A stretch of 64,000 nucleotides of DNA from Allantophomopsis cytisporea. Taxonomy: Eukaryota; Ascomycota; Leotiomycetes; Phacidiales; Phacidiaceae. The notes beneath the pieces are model-generated. The model saw only the letters and a list, made by a program, of their open reading frames with translations. It had not been told where the DNA came from and did not search any database. The position numbers were made by a program, and so were the translations under genes. The stretch is from the NCBI GenBank assembly GCA_024752435.1, contig CP103020.1:682001-746000 (forward strand). The letters run 5' to 3'. Of the stretch, positions 22,067 to 35,078 are shown piece after piece. Position 1 is the first letter of the stretch; the number at the start of each line of letters is the position of its first letter.

Positions 22067-25000
22067 ATGGCAGATCAGGCTATCCTCGAGAAGCCCCTCG
22101 AGCCAGTCGAAAACCTCGGCATCGCGACTCGAACCTCATCACCAACACAAAGAGGCGACTCTTCCTCTGGTAACTCTGTCACGAAAGACAAGACAGAAGG
22201 TCATGCAGCTCCTGCTCGACTATCCGAATCGGATCTGAAAAAGCTGGACTCCAAACATGCAAATGTTGAAGTTGAGGAGGATGATCCATACAAGCACTTA
22301 CCAGCCCACGAGGCCGAAATTCTGAAGAGACAGGTACATGTACCTGTGGTTAAAGTTGGGTATGGTACACTTTATCGATATGCTACAGTCTGGGACAAGG
22401 TCATCATCGCCGTTGCTGCTATCTGTGCCATTGCTGGTGGTGCTGTTCTACCACTCATGACGATTATCTTTGGTCAATTGACCCAAGTATTTCAACAGTT
22501 TTACGCTAAGACTATCACTGGCCATGAATTGTCACATCAACTTGCTCATTACGTTTTGTACTTCGTCTACCTGGCCATAGGAGAATTCGTTACCATTTAC
22601 ATCGCTACTGTTGGATTCATCTACACTGGTGAGCATGCAAGCTCAAAGATTCGTTCGCATTATTTGGCTGCTTGTATGCGACAGAACATCGGTTTCTTCG
22701 ATCGCCTGGGAGCTGGTGAAATTACCACCAGAATCACTGCCGATACCAACTTGATCCAGGATGGTATGTCTGAGAAGGTTGGTCTAACACTGACTGCGCT
22801 GTCTACATTTGTCACTGCCTTCGTTATTGGGTTCATCAAGAACTGGAAACTCACACTTATCCTCACTTCTACTGTGTTCGCTATCGTTTTCATTATGGGA
22901 GCTGGATCTAGTTTCATTGTCAAGTACAACAAGAGATCTCTCGAATCTTATGCTCTTGGAGGAACTATCGCCGAGGAGGTCATCAGCTCTATTCGTAATG
23001 CTGTCGCTTTCGGTACCCAGGAGAAACTCGCTAAGCAATATGACAAGCATCTGGCTGATGCCGAGAAGTACGGATTTAAGAACAAATTCGTCCTTGCCAT
23101 CATGGTTGGGGGAATGATGTGCACTATCTATTTGAATTATGGTTTAGCTTTCTGGCAAGGAAGCAAATATATCGTCTCTGGAGAAATCACTGTCTCTCAA
23201 GTCATCACTATTCTCTTGTCAATCATGATTGGAGCCTTCTCTCTTGGAAATGTTGCACCAAACGCCCAGGCATTTACCACTGCTATCTCTGCAGCTGCCA
23301 AGATTTTCAACACTATTGACAGAGTCTCGCCTTTGGACGCAGTTAGTGATGCCGGCGAGAAACTCGATCACGTTGAGGGAACCGTCGAACTCAAGAACAT
23401 CAAACACATTTACCCATCGAGACCTGAAGTCGTTGTTATGAATGATGTCAGCCTGGTTATCCCAGCGGGCAAGAAGACAGCACTTGTGGGTGCGTCTGGT
23501 TCTGGCAAATCGACCATTATTGGACTGGTCGAGCGATTCTATGATCCGGTTGGAGGAAATGTGTACCTAGACGGACACGATATCAGCAAGTTGAACCTGA
23601 GATGGTTGCGTCAACAAATCTCCTTGGTCAGCCAGGAGCCTACACTCTTTGCTACCACTATCTTCGGAAATATCAAACACGGTATTATCGGCACCAAATA
23701 CGAGAACGAATCTGAGGAGAGGCTGAGAGAGCTCATCATCGACGCCGCTAAGATGGCCAACGCTCACGATTTCATCATGGCACTTCCTGAAAAGTACGAG
23801 ACAAACGTTGGTGAACGTGGTTTCCTTCTTTCTGGTGGACAGAAGCAACGTATCGCCATCGCTCGTGCCATGGTCAGTGACCCAAAGATCTTGTTACTTG
23901 ACGAAGCTACTTCTGCTCTGGACACCAAATCTGAAGGCGTTGTTCAAGCTGCTCTTGAGGTTGCTGCTGCTGGAAGAACTACAATCACAATTGCTCACCG
24001 TCTTTCCACTATTAAAGATGCAGACAACATTGTTGTTATGACTGAAGGTCGCATTGTTGAACAGGGAACTCATGAGAGTCTTCTCGCTTCCCAGGGTGCA
24101 TACTACAAGCTCGTCGAGGCCCAAAAGATTGCTGCTACTGAACAAATTTCTCCAGAAGAGGAAGCTGAGATTGACCACAAAGATGATGTACTTACTCGCG
24201 CTTTGTCCAAGAAAGACGGAACCCCTGATTACATCGAGGATCCAAACGACAAAGATATTGGTAATAAGCTCAACAGATCAGCCTCCCAGAAGTCGGAATC
24301 CAGTGTAGCACTCGCCAAGCGTACTTCCGATACAGAGATTCACTACAGCCTTTGGACTCTTATCAAGCTTATTGGTTCATTTAACAGGACTGAATGGCAA
24401 CTTATGCTTGTTGGTCTTGGATTCTCCGTCCTTTGCGGTGGAGGTAACCCTGTTCAAGCTGTCTTTTTTTCCAAGGAAATCGTTACCCTTTCTCTTAACT
24501 ATACCGATCACCAAAAGCTCCGTACGGATACCAACTTCTGGAGTTTAATGTACTTGATGTTAGCCATTGTGCAGTTTATTTCTTTCGTTGGTCAAGGTAA
24601 GTTCTTATCTGCCCTTGATTCTGTCATTTCCACTAACTTTCTCTAGGTGTTGCATTTGCCTTCTGTTCGGAACGCCTCATTCATCGGGTGAGAAACAAAG
24701 CTTTTAGAACAATGCTTCGTCAAGAGATTGGATGGTTTGACAGAGACGAGAACTCCGCTGGAGCACTTACATCTTTCCTGTCTACCGAGACCACACATGT
24801 TGCGGGACTCAGTGGTGTCACTCTCGGTACGCTTCTTACAGTCAGTGTGACCCTCATCGCAGCCATTGCTGTTTCTTGCTCCATCGGATGGAAGCTTGCG
24901 CTTGTCTGCGCTTCTACCATTCCTATTCTTTTGGCCTGTGGTTTCTTCCGTTTCTGGATGCTCGCACAATTCCAGAGACGTGCTAAGAAGGCCTACGAAT

Positions 25001-26178
25001 CCTCTGCTAGTTACGCCTGTGAGGCTACATCCGCTATCCGTACCGTTGCATCTCTTACGAGAGAAGAGGATGTTCTGGGTCACTACGAGGATAGTCTTGC
25101 AAAGCAAGCCAAAGTATCCCTAAACTCCATTCTTCGTTCTTCCATCCTGTACGCTGCGTCTCAATCCCTCACATTCCTGTGTGTTGCTCTTGGATTCTGG
25201 TACGGAGGTACTTTGATTGGCTCTGGCGAGTACTCAATGTTCCAATTCTTTGTCGTCTATAGTGCTGTCATCTTCAGCGCCCAATCAGCTGGTACTATCT
25301 TCTCCTTCGCTCCCGATATGGGCAAGGCCAAGCAAGCTGCTCAAGAACTCAAGATGCTCTTTGATCGTGTCCCATCCATTGATGCCTGGTCCCCAGATGG
25401 AGAGAAACTCACGGAAGTCGAAGGCACGATTGAGTTCCGTGACGTTCACTTCCGCTATCCAACACGTCCTGAACAACCAGTCCTTCGCGGTCTTAACCTC
25501 TCTGTCAAGCCTGGCCAATATATCGCCCTTGTCGGAGCGTCTGGCTGTGGTAAATCTACCACTATTGCGCTCCTCGAACGTTTCTATGACCCTCTAGTTG
25601 GTGGTATCTACATCGACGGCAAGGAAATCTCTTCGCTTAACCTCAACGACTACCGCTCCTACATCGCCCTTGTCTCCCAAGAGCCAACTTTATACCAGGG
25701 CACCATCCGCGAGAACATCCTCCTCGGCGCCGATAAAGTTGACGGCTCCGTTTCCGATGCCCAAATCGAATTCGCCTGCAAGGAAGCCAACATCTACGAC
25801 TTCATCATGTCTCTGCCAGAGGGCTTCAACACTGTTGTTGGTTCCAAGGGAAGCATGCTTTCCGGTGGTCAGAAGCAGCGTATTGCTATCGCTCGTGCTC
25901 TTCTCCGTGATCCTAAGGTCCTCCTCCTCGACGAGGCTACCTCTGCTCTTGACTCCGAGTCCGAGCATGTCGTCCAGGCTGCCCTTGATAAGGCCGCTAA
26001 GGGCAGAACTACCATCGCTGTTGCCCATCGCCTCAGCACTATCCAGAAGGCAGATATCATCTACGTCTTTGACCAGGGTGTTATTGTTGAGAGCGGCACT
26101 CACAGCGAGCTTATGAATAAGAACGGCCGTTACAGCGAGTTGGTCAACTTGCAGAGCTTGGGAGGAAAATCAGGGTAA
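22067..26178 (+). CDS. Full-size ABCB (P-glycoprotein/MDR type) ABC transporter
   Basis: This is an ATP-driven exporter of the MDR/Pmd1/Ste6-like ABCB subfamily in the order TMD-NBD-TMD-NBD, probably in the plasma membrane. Exons are 22067-24596 and 24647-26178 with a 50-nt intron (GTAAGT...CTAAC...TAG), giving 1353 residues, normal for the class. The frame is open further upstream, but only from a GTG, so the first ATG (22067) is chosen. NBD1 has Walker A GASGSGKST (475-483), signature LSGGQKQR (from 588) and Walker B ending LLLDEATSALD (D612, E613). NBD2 has Walker A GASGCGKST (from 1140), LSGGQKQR and LLLDEATSALD. Both NBDs keep the catalytic Glu and a switch His (IAHRLST, VAHRLST), so both ATP sites look competent. 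The substrate cannot be read from sequence; candidates are toxicants such as azoles or plant compounds, or a pheromone. Confidence 0.95.
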
Positions 26179-27765
26179 TTCGGCTGAGAGGAGTATATAC
26201 TTTAAATACACATATACGACGGGGAGTTGGAGCGGGTTAAAGATGGCTGTTGTGTTTATAGCCTTTATCTTCTTTTTTACGGCTTTTGTTCATGTTCATG
26301 TTCATGCATCCAGTGGTCGGCCACGCGGTCGGCACTGCGCGGCGTTGGGTGTATATCGCTGCCACGGTAGCTTGGCGTCTTTTTGTATCTATTTCTGGCT
26401 GGCCTTTGGCATTCAGCTAGATGATGAGTCCACTCTTATGATATTTATAATGCACTCTACATACTTCATTCATGTCCTAATCTGCTGTATTGTGATATCT
26501 TCCATTGTATACATTTCATTAATATCCTATTTATTATGTCGTGATATCTTCTATTATCTTATAGTGAGCCGGTGAGTATTAGATAAATAGCCATGGTTCT
26601 GTTAATCTGATGATTTTCATTGCAATGCTGGCTCATGGTTGGAGATCGAACTGTAAGGCAGTGCGTAACTGGTTATGCAGATCGGAATCCATGTACATAC
26701 CATGTCAATGAAACGCGTGACGTGCAGCAATTCATATGACAATGCCTCGGGCTACTGACCTCATTCGTTGAATGTGATACAGTGATGAGTAAGAAAATGT
26801 TAGATGGTGGTTATCTAGAAATATAAAAATTGTCTGGTGGAACAACGTACTCTGGCCAAGAGCAAGAAATTCCTTCCGTATATTGATTCATCCCTCTCTA
26901 ATGACCAAGCATCCTAGATATCTCATAAGTACTATAAATGACTGAAAAAACTGGTGGTTCTCATGACCATGATGCAGGTACGTGAAATATCACCTCAACC
27001 AATGCAACTTTCGATACCCCAGTAGAGTACGGAGTATTTGCCTAGGTGTGTATGGAATACTTTGTACATGGATTGATGATTTTCCTTCAACCCGGTCGAA
27101 ACCCCCGATTTTCTTGTCTAGCAAGGTAGGTACATAGTTACATTCATCATCCAATGCTACTCAACAAAGGTGTTTGAATAACTTGGTACCTTGTTGTCAT
27201 CACAGCTTCCCCTTCGAAGCTCTTGACCCGTCCCCGTCTCTGCAAACGACTTACCCTTCACACCTCTACCATAACCTTGTAAGGTAGTATGCCACGGTAT
27301 TTGGACAGAGATTGGAAGAGATGGTAGTTTATACTATAGAACGTGAACTGAAGGCTTTCGTGGGATACGTATGCAAAATTGCTGAAGCCCTTGATTTTTC
27401 CAGAGACCTGATCAAAATAAATTGATATATGAGCACAAAAGATACAACATGCTATGTATGTCCCAGGCAGAACCGGTGCCGAGTGACATGAGATCAGAAA
27501 TCTCAGCCTGAGCGGAAATATGGCCTGTGCTGCGATGTGTAGCGCCCGCTTAGGTCCGCCCAGCCCGCCACCAGCCTAAGGTTACGAGAGCTCCATCATG
27601 ATCTTCGACCTTCGAGATACACTGGACTTCTGCAACTGAACAACCACATAAAATTTCACTATTCACCCATCCACGAAGTCATATCGCGACCTATACGTTA
27701 CCGCCAGCCCAACCAGAACATCCCCTCTTCAACCCGTTATACCCTTGCGCTGAAAGCTCGCAAAC
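26179..27765. other. Intergenic region between the ABC transporter and RAD23 genes
   Basis: This is about 1.6 kb between two + strand genes, holding the 3' UTR of the transporter and the RAD23 promoter. Several AT-rich stretches are present. The small frame at 26243-26575 is hydrophobic by chance and has no other support. Confidence 0.65.
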
Positions 27766-29318
27766 ATGAAGTTGACTTTCAAGGTATGTAAATATGAGGC
27801 GGCCGCATGACCTTGCGGGAACAGCAACTGATGTTTTGCGATTCTAGGATTTGAAGCAACAGAAGTTCGTCATCGAGGCAGAACCTTCTGAGACGGTACG
27901 GTCGCCTTCCTTTCGCTGTCGATTTGGTGGACAGAAAGCGCCTACATCACGAGCTCGTCTCGTATATGCAGGTGAACTTAGTTGGCTGACGAAAACCACC
28001 ATTTGTAGATTGCCGATGTGAAGCAAAAGATCTCACAAGAGAAGGGATGGGATGCCGCTCAGCAAAAGTTGATCTACTCTGGTATGCTTGGGACTTGATC
28101 GCGGGACGCCGGAGTCTGCGCGGCGCAGACCATTTGCTGATTTGTCAACCAGGCAAAATCCTGAACAACGACAACACTGTGGAGTCATATAAGATTGAGG
28201 AGAAGGGATTTATTGTCTGCATGGTCTCAAAGGTAGCTATTACTTTACATGATCAGAGACAGGACTTGACTAACAGTCCTCAAAGCCAAAAGCTGCTCCC
28301 GCGGCTGCTGCGCCAAAGGCACCATCGACTCCAGCCCCAGCTGCTGCTGCCGCCACACCGGCTCAACCACCAACTCCAAGAGCTCCTGCTCAATCTCGCC
28401 CAGAAGTCCAAGCTACGCCTTCACCAGCCGCTCCTGGTGCTGCTGCTGCAGCAACCGCAGAGACTCCTTCCGCGCCACAATTCAATGATCCATCCGCCCT
28501 CACCATTGGTTCGCAACGTGCCGAGGCTGTCGCTAACTTGGAGAGCATGGGATTTGAGAGATCACAGATTGATTTGGCAATGCGTGCTGCTTTCTTCAAC
28601 CCGGATCGAGCAGTCGAATATTTGTTGAACGGTATTCCAGAGAATATTCGCCAAGAACAGCAACAAGCCGCCGCCGCCGCCGCCGCTCCAGCTGCCGATG
28701 AGGATGCTTCAATGGACGAAGGTGCTGACGAGGGTGGTGAGGAGCCAGTCAATCTCTTTGAGGCCGCTGCTCAGGCAGGAGGTGGACGTGGTGCATCTCG
28801 TGGCGCTGCAGGAGCTGGTGGCAACCTCTTTGGTGCTGGCAGAGGTGCTGGAGCAGTGGGTGCAGGAACTGGAGCTAGCATGGGCAACCTTGACTTCCTT
28901 CGCAACAATGCACAATTCCAACAGCTCCGTCAAGTCGTGCAACAGCAACCACGAATGTTGGAGCCAATCTTGCAGCAAGTCGGTGCCGGAAACCCACAGT
29001 TGGCTGAACTCATTGGTCAACATCCAGAGCAGTTCTTGCAGCTCCTGAGTGAGGATGCCGACGATGATGCTCCGTTGCCACCGGGAGCCCAACAAATCAG
29101 TGTTACCGAGGAGGAAAGAGAGGCTATTGAGAGAGTAAGTTATTAAAATCGTCTTGCATCCCTTTTTTCAGCGAGATGCAACTGACATCCAATAGCTTTG
29201 TCGTCTTGGATTCGAGAGAGATCAAGCCATTCAAGCCTACTTCGCATGCGACAAGAACGAAGAATTAGCGGCGAATTTCCTCTTTGACCAACCTGAAGAT
29301 GATGACGGACCAAACTGA
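27766..29318 (+). CDS. RAD23: UV excision repair / proteasome shuttle protein RAD23
   Basis: RAD23 binds the repair factor Rad4/XPC and carries ubiquitinated proteins to the proteasome. Exons are 27766-27783, 27848-27895, 28009-28081, 28153-28232, 28286-29134 and 29196-29318, giving 396 residues. Domains in order: ubiquitin-like (1 to about 76, MKLTFKDLKQQKFVIEAEPS...), an Ala/Pro linker, UBA1 (about 147-190, LESMGFERSQID), a poly-Ala/acidic/Gly linker, the STI1-like XPC-binding domain (about 274-330, NLDFLRNNAQFQQLRQVV), and UBA2 at the C-terminus (about 346-392, LCRLGFERDQAIQAYFAC). The gene has five introns, clustered in the ubiquitin-like region, with a first exon of only 18 nt. For the fourth intron, the acceptor CTCAAAG (28285) is preferred over CAG at 28276 because the branch site GACTAAC is too close to the latter. 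Confidence 0.95.
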
Positions 29319-32300
29319 ACGATAGATGTACTCAAAACATAATGAATGAACCTTTCTTTCTCGAAGATCCTTCCATGTCGCTTTTTTCATGACCGCTCCA
29401 GCAACATTTGCCCCATGTTTTCTCGCCCAAAACACCGGTGACCGATAATTTGCTCTCCAAAAGGGAAAGGCCGAGTTTGTGTGTACATTGCTTGCGTACC
29501 TGCAGATCCAATTTTCTTCTTCTTTTCGAATGGTGGAGGGGAAAGGGACATGATTAGCTGGGAGGTTCATTTTCTACTTCCTCTTTCCTTCTTCGACTAT
29601 TGTGAAAGGGAGACGGGGAGCATGTTTGCTGGTGGAGACATGCATGATTGGTACATAGTGGACATGTATCTTTGTGGCATGCCTTGACTTGCGTTGGCTT
29701 TTGATCTGGGCTTGGCTTGGTGCGTAGCTGGATGGAGTAGTGAACAATAATGCAAAGATATCAATTTTGTTTGTTGAGCTGATTTTGGGTCTTCTGTCAC
29801 AGTGATATTTATGAATTATATGGCCTTTGTGACTTGATGACTCAGGGACTATGGGCTTGGAACTTGATAGATCACTTCGCTCTATCTGTTATGTTGGGCC
29901 CCTGGAAATATGAATATGGCTTTGAATGAATGGGGTGTCTGTGGCAATTATAAAATTTCGACTGTTATACGTCCCATAAATAAATATATAGCTGTCAATT
30001 AATATGGCTTGTAATGATCATCAGCCCTAGCTATGGTTGATAGTGCTCATCATGGAAGATATGGGCGAGTACCTAAGTAATGAGATTTCGAGTCGTGGAC
30101 GTGAGTAACGAACGATAAGGGGTTGTATTTTGCTATCTAGTCTCCGCGAAATCTACAGTAGAATTCTGAACGACTTGCTGGATTCTGTGTACGTCTTATA
30201 AGGAATCGCCAAAGCATAAGTGAATGGACTTTGCGTAGCTGAACTGTTCGGATATACGGGTGAGCTGTACGTAGGAGCCGGTAATAGTCCTGCTCCGTTC
30301 CTACGAGTCTGATTGTCATGTATGTTGATGAAAGTGATAATGAATCATATATGGACTTGGGATGACAGTCAAAGCTACGAGTTTCTTCACACACTCGCTT
30401 TCTATGGTGATATGTTGAATGCTTGGTTGAGTTTACAGTCGTCATATGTATGCAGGGCTAGATGATGGGCGAGATGCATAGTCCACATCGACTCCCCACT
30501 TTGCAGAGCAGAGTGATATCGTGGCATGGTGGTTCTCCTCAATCTCACGTCCTTCATCAAAGATTTTGTAAGTATTTCTACAAATATCGTCTCTATTCAC
30601 TTATGTTGATTCTGCAGGCGCGCGGTTCCTGGATCAGCCACAAAGTATGGAAATCCTTAGTAACTGAATGTGGCTGGTCGTCCATAGTAGAATCTCAATT
30701 TTCCCCCTTCTTTTCTCCCTCGCGGAGCCTTTCTTCTCAATCTGGACAATTCCATCTCTCACGAAGAACTCACAGTACATGGACTTTGGTATAAGCTGCT
30801 TGGAATTAGGGATTAATCAGCTTATATAATTGTGATATATATTGCTTTTATCCGAGAGTTATTAATTAGTGATTCAGACGTATGATTGACAGTGTCAACA
30901 CGGACAGTGAAGAATGCACGAGCCCACTATCCTGCATGATGGTTTAATCTTCATCATCTCCATACAGGTGTCTTTACGGAGTACACAAAAGGGCTTTATA
31001 GCTATCTCAGATTGATCATTATCAAAGGAATCCTCTCATTCAAGTACAGCCCTAAATATCTACACAATTAGGGTTTTATATAATTGTTATCTGTGTAGAA
31101 CTGGTGATCCTCTTGGCATCTGATGTCGATTTTCCAAAGTGCCACTGACGTGTTGGAAATGTGGAGTGTCGGAGTGGTGCTATCGAATAATCTGCTTGCG
31201 TTGTAGTACTTGATTGGGCAAAGAATCCCTCACCAGCCTTCTTTGGACTCTTTGATGATGCCGACATAACCTTGGTAGGCATTATTTGCAGCACAAGAAC
31301 AGTAAAGGCTACTTGGCATTATCTACTCTTCAGATGATTACCGCAGTGAGAGGAAGACGCGAATGGATGTCGGGGAAGGTAAGCTGAGATTATCTATCTC
31401 GTCAAGCATCGGTACTTTACCAACATGATCACTTTCGGACTTAACAAGTTCCCATCGTCAACAGCAATGCAGAATCTGGATGAATACTTGGATATACATA
31501 CTGTGAATCTCGCGTTCTTCCTTTTTTTCTCTTCTAAGTATATGTTATTCCAGTATCTTGATGGTATGTGTTCAGCTGTGAAACCCCTTTCAGACTTCCC
31601 TTCTATGCAGGGATGATGGAACTCGGAGAGGAGCCTCAGAGGCAGAGGCAGAGGCAAAATGTCTCGTGTGTGCTGGGCTGCTGCTTGTTTTTTGCAGCAA
31701 AGCACCTCACACACCACCACACAATAACCAGAAACACACAGACACATGACATGACTTGGCAAGATCAGCAAGGAAGAACAACAGCGAAAGGGAAAAAAAG
31801 GGAAAGGGAAGACAGAAAATGGAGAAAAAGGGAATTCAAGCATGATGTGAAAAGTGACCGCCATATACATACATACATACAATACATACCGTAGTACCGA
31901 CACCACATACCACATACCACATACCACAGACCTCCGTTGTAAAATAATCATGTACATAGTAGAAATTCAGAGAAGATTCTTCATCATTGCTTTACACATC
32001 ACAGGAGAGCCTCGACGATCACCAATGTGAAGAATATGAATGGAAATGAATACGTTGATGATTTCGTATGAGCATTAGAATTCGGATTCTGATGTCCGAT
32101 TTTTCCTATTCTGTTGCGCCTTCTCTCACTTCCATCTGCTTGCTCCTTTTCACCGCGACGTTAAGGTACTCTTACTGACTCGGCCGGTATTGTTAAACGC
32201 CCTGATTGGCCACACTTGTGTCGCTTACGGCTTAGTCCAGCCCGACAAGAATGGCAATACGGTCTTTTCATCAATGATGAGTATCAATTGTTGTATGAAA

Positions 32301-32533
32301 TGATCACGTTGACGCGCAAAACTACAATTTGAAAAGAGACGGAGAATGCGAAGAGCTTATTGTCCTTCATTCATATCCATTCATCATCTCGACTATTGGG
32401 CCTATTTGGTTGCTTCCTCATGGAGCACCTTTCAAAAATCCTTCTCTCTCGCAACACCCACCACCAACATCACCGAGAACCTTCAGAGAACTCTACTTCT
32501 TCTCAAACCACCCACGACTCTGCTTCTTTCAAG
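29319..32533. other. 3.2 kb gap between RAD23 and the Gln/Pro-rich protein gene
   Basis: I find no convincing gene. It holds the RAD23 3' UTR, AT-rich stretches, and at 31866-31925 a run of CATA/TACA and CCACATA microsatellites. The 187-codon minus-strand frame at 31394-31957 is a low-complexity hydrophobic and Cys-rich chance frame. The last 200 bases before the next gene are pyrimidine-rich leader. Confidence 0.6.
31866..31925. repeat. CATA and CCACATA microsatellites
   Basis: A short (CATA)n run is followed, after about 15 bases, by about four units of ACCACAT. The tract is non-coding. Confidence 0.75.
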
Positions 32534-35078
32534 ATGAGTAGTGATAACCAGTCACCAGTGGATACTCCACCTTCCCAATCACAAGAAATGGATATGCCAG
32601 CTTTTCCATCTGCCGCCTCAAATGAGGTGGCCATACCAAAGAAGCGTGGCCGTCCAGCTAAGAACAAGACTTCCACCACAGCACCAGCACCACCAACTAA
32701 CACAATTCTTGGAGATAACAAAGTCACCAAATCTAACAAAAATGGGAAGAAAAACCCCCCTGGTCGCAGAAAGAAAGCAAAGGGCAATGCAAAAGCCCAG
32801 GCTCGCTTCGACCGCATGTTCGCCCTGAAGAGAGCCTACCGGGAACTGGCTTTCGTGGTGAAACCCGGCCTTCAGATTCTTCTTGATAGATCTTTGAAAG
32901 AGATCGAAGAGAAGCCAAATAACTATAAACGTCTTCCCCAATATCAGGAAGTCGAACAAATGCTACAGGAGAAATATGATGAACGCGCTAAGGCCATCGA
33001 CAGAGAGACCGAAGTCCGCCAGGCCTACCTGATGAAGCAGTATGAAATGCAAACAGAATATGACCACCTATTGCACCATGTAAGGCCAGACCTTATTGGA
33101 ATTTGTTGTCTGTTTTTACATATATGCTAACATCATGATAGTACGCGGTGGAAGATGCTAAGGACAAAGCTCTTATCATGGCCAAGAAGCGCATCATGCA
33201 GCTTCATCCTCACCCTATTCACAGAACCCGTGACGCTGTTCCATATGTAAGTTCTTACTTCACGTGTCAGATCTATCAAAATTTTCTGACATTTCGCAGG
33301 AGGATGACGATTTGCGCCTTATTGAAGATGATGAAGAGCCAGAAAGACCTGCTCACGTGGCCAAAGGTCCGGGCTTCATCGACCCAGCTTCATCAAACCA
33401 GTCTCCAAGCAAAAAGCTATCTCCATCAAAGAGACGTGCTGCCAACGATGACCACCTTGGTGTTCCTCCACCGAAGAGACCAGCACTTCAGCGTGCTGAT
33501 CACAGCGTTGACCAAATGCCAATGCCTGTACATAGGGCTTCGATCTTTGGTGATATTGTCCAGAATGAGGGAACGCCTGTACCACCGTCTCGTGGACCAT
33601 CACCTGAACCTGCTGTCGCTAACATGGCAGATCGCTGGGGTGTTATCATTCCAAACAAAGTCCGCCGTGGTCGCGGTGGTGTTCCCAACAATCGTGCCAT
33701 TGTTCCCGCATGGTTCTCATATGATGAGCACGAGATCGGACGCTTGGGTAAAGACAACAAGGTCTATTTAGATAACCCTACGAAACCAAAATTCGCGGAA
33801 CTTACTGAAGAAGACTTTGACCAAGAAGAGGTTCGCAAGCACAGACTTCACCCAAAATACGGTATTCCTATTGGTATTTCATGCCATCCTTCAGACCCAA
33901 AGGACATCCCTCCTCCAACCGACTTCTCGAAGGGACTGCCTAGATACAACCCGATTCGCTTTGTCACTAAGGATGGAACAATCTTTGATACATCTCGATC
34001 TGCTAGATTGATCTATACTGAGCGGGACTGGGAGATTTTTATGTCACGTGTAAAGATGGGCAATGCCTTGAAAGAGCTTGACGCTCAGGAACCATTTCTT
34101 GGCGATATGGTTGACGTCCAACGTGAACAACAGGAACAGGCAGACCGAGAGGATTCGAATGCTGCTGTCTCCGCTATTCTCGACGCCGCTTCTCAAGTCG
34201 AAGCCGAAGAACTTGTGGCAAAGAAGAACCAGGCACAACAGGATGCGGCTCAGCTTACTGTCCCACCAGCACCTCCACAATCACCACCACGTCTTGGCCC
34301 TGGTAGTCTCGACGTCCTCGCTGATGCTGCTAATGCAGTTATCTATGCTCAGGAACATGTGCAGATCGCACAGCAGCCACAACCTCAACAGCAACAGCAA
34401 CACGTCCCACAGATGTCACAGCCTCTTCATCATCAACAGCAACAACATCACCAGATGCAGCAGCCGGAATACGTCCATCCACCTCAACACTCGCAACCTA
34501 CTCACCAGCACCAACTTCAGCAAATGGATTATGCTGAGGCACCACATCACACGCATCAGACACATCAGGCACAACATCCACAAGCAATGCAGCCAATGCA
34601 ACATGTACAAGAAGTACAGCAAATCCATCACCCACAACAACAGCAAATGGCATACACATATCCTTCGCCATCTGCACCAATTCCTGCTCCAATGGTCGGC
34701 TATAATCCTCGTCCACAACCATACCTCCCACCGATTCTTCCACCTCCCCAGATGATGGGCCCAACATATCCACCATTCCCTTCGAATCCTCATTTCTCTC
34801 CACCAATGAACCAATCACGTCACCGAGAGTTGCGGCCTGCACCACCACAAGGTGATCATCCGCAACGCCATTATGGACCACCTCCACCTCCTATGCCGGC
34901 ATACAATGGCCCAGTCGTTCAACCAGGCTACCCTGGAGCTCCACCCCCACAAGCACCACAAGCAAGACACCCATCTTTTGGCCAATTGCCACCACCACCA
35001 CCAGGTCCACCAGCCCCAAACCACTACCAACAACCAGATCCATGGAACTGGTATCCTGGTCCCAATCCCCAGAGGTAA
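32534..35078 (+). CDS. Unidentified nuclear-type protein, AT-hook-like N-terminus and Gln/Pro-rich tail
   Basis: Exons are 32534-33079, 33142-33246 and 33300-35078, giving 809 residues. I do not recognise the family. The N-terminus has an AT-hook-like KKRGRPAKNK (about residue 37) and a second basic patch PPGRRKKAKG. A helical segment follows (FDRMFALKRAYRELAFVVKP), with more predicted coiled helix to about residue 210. The middle has a conserved-looking core around WGVIIPNKVRRGRGG, IVPAWFSYDEHEIGRLG and HRLHPKYGIPIGIS. After that come long Gln/His and Pro-rich tracts, typical of fungal transcription or chromatin proteins. An upstream in-frame ATG at 32420 would add 38 residues; the ATG at 32534 (CAAGATGAG) is preferred because the added residues look like leader. 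A chromatin or transcription role is inferred from composition only. Confidence 0.85.

Noticed and set aside
31394..31957. 187-codon minus-strand frame, hydrophobic and Cys/Phe-rich
   Set aside because: The composition follows local purine/pyrimidine-rich and CATA repeats. No recognisable domain or splicing support.
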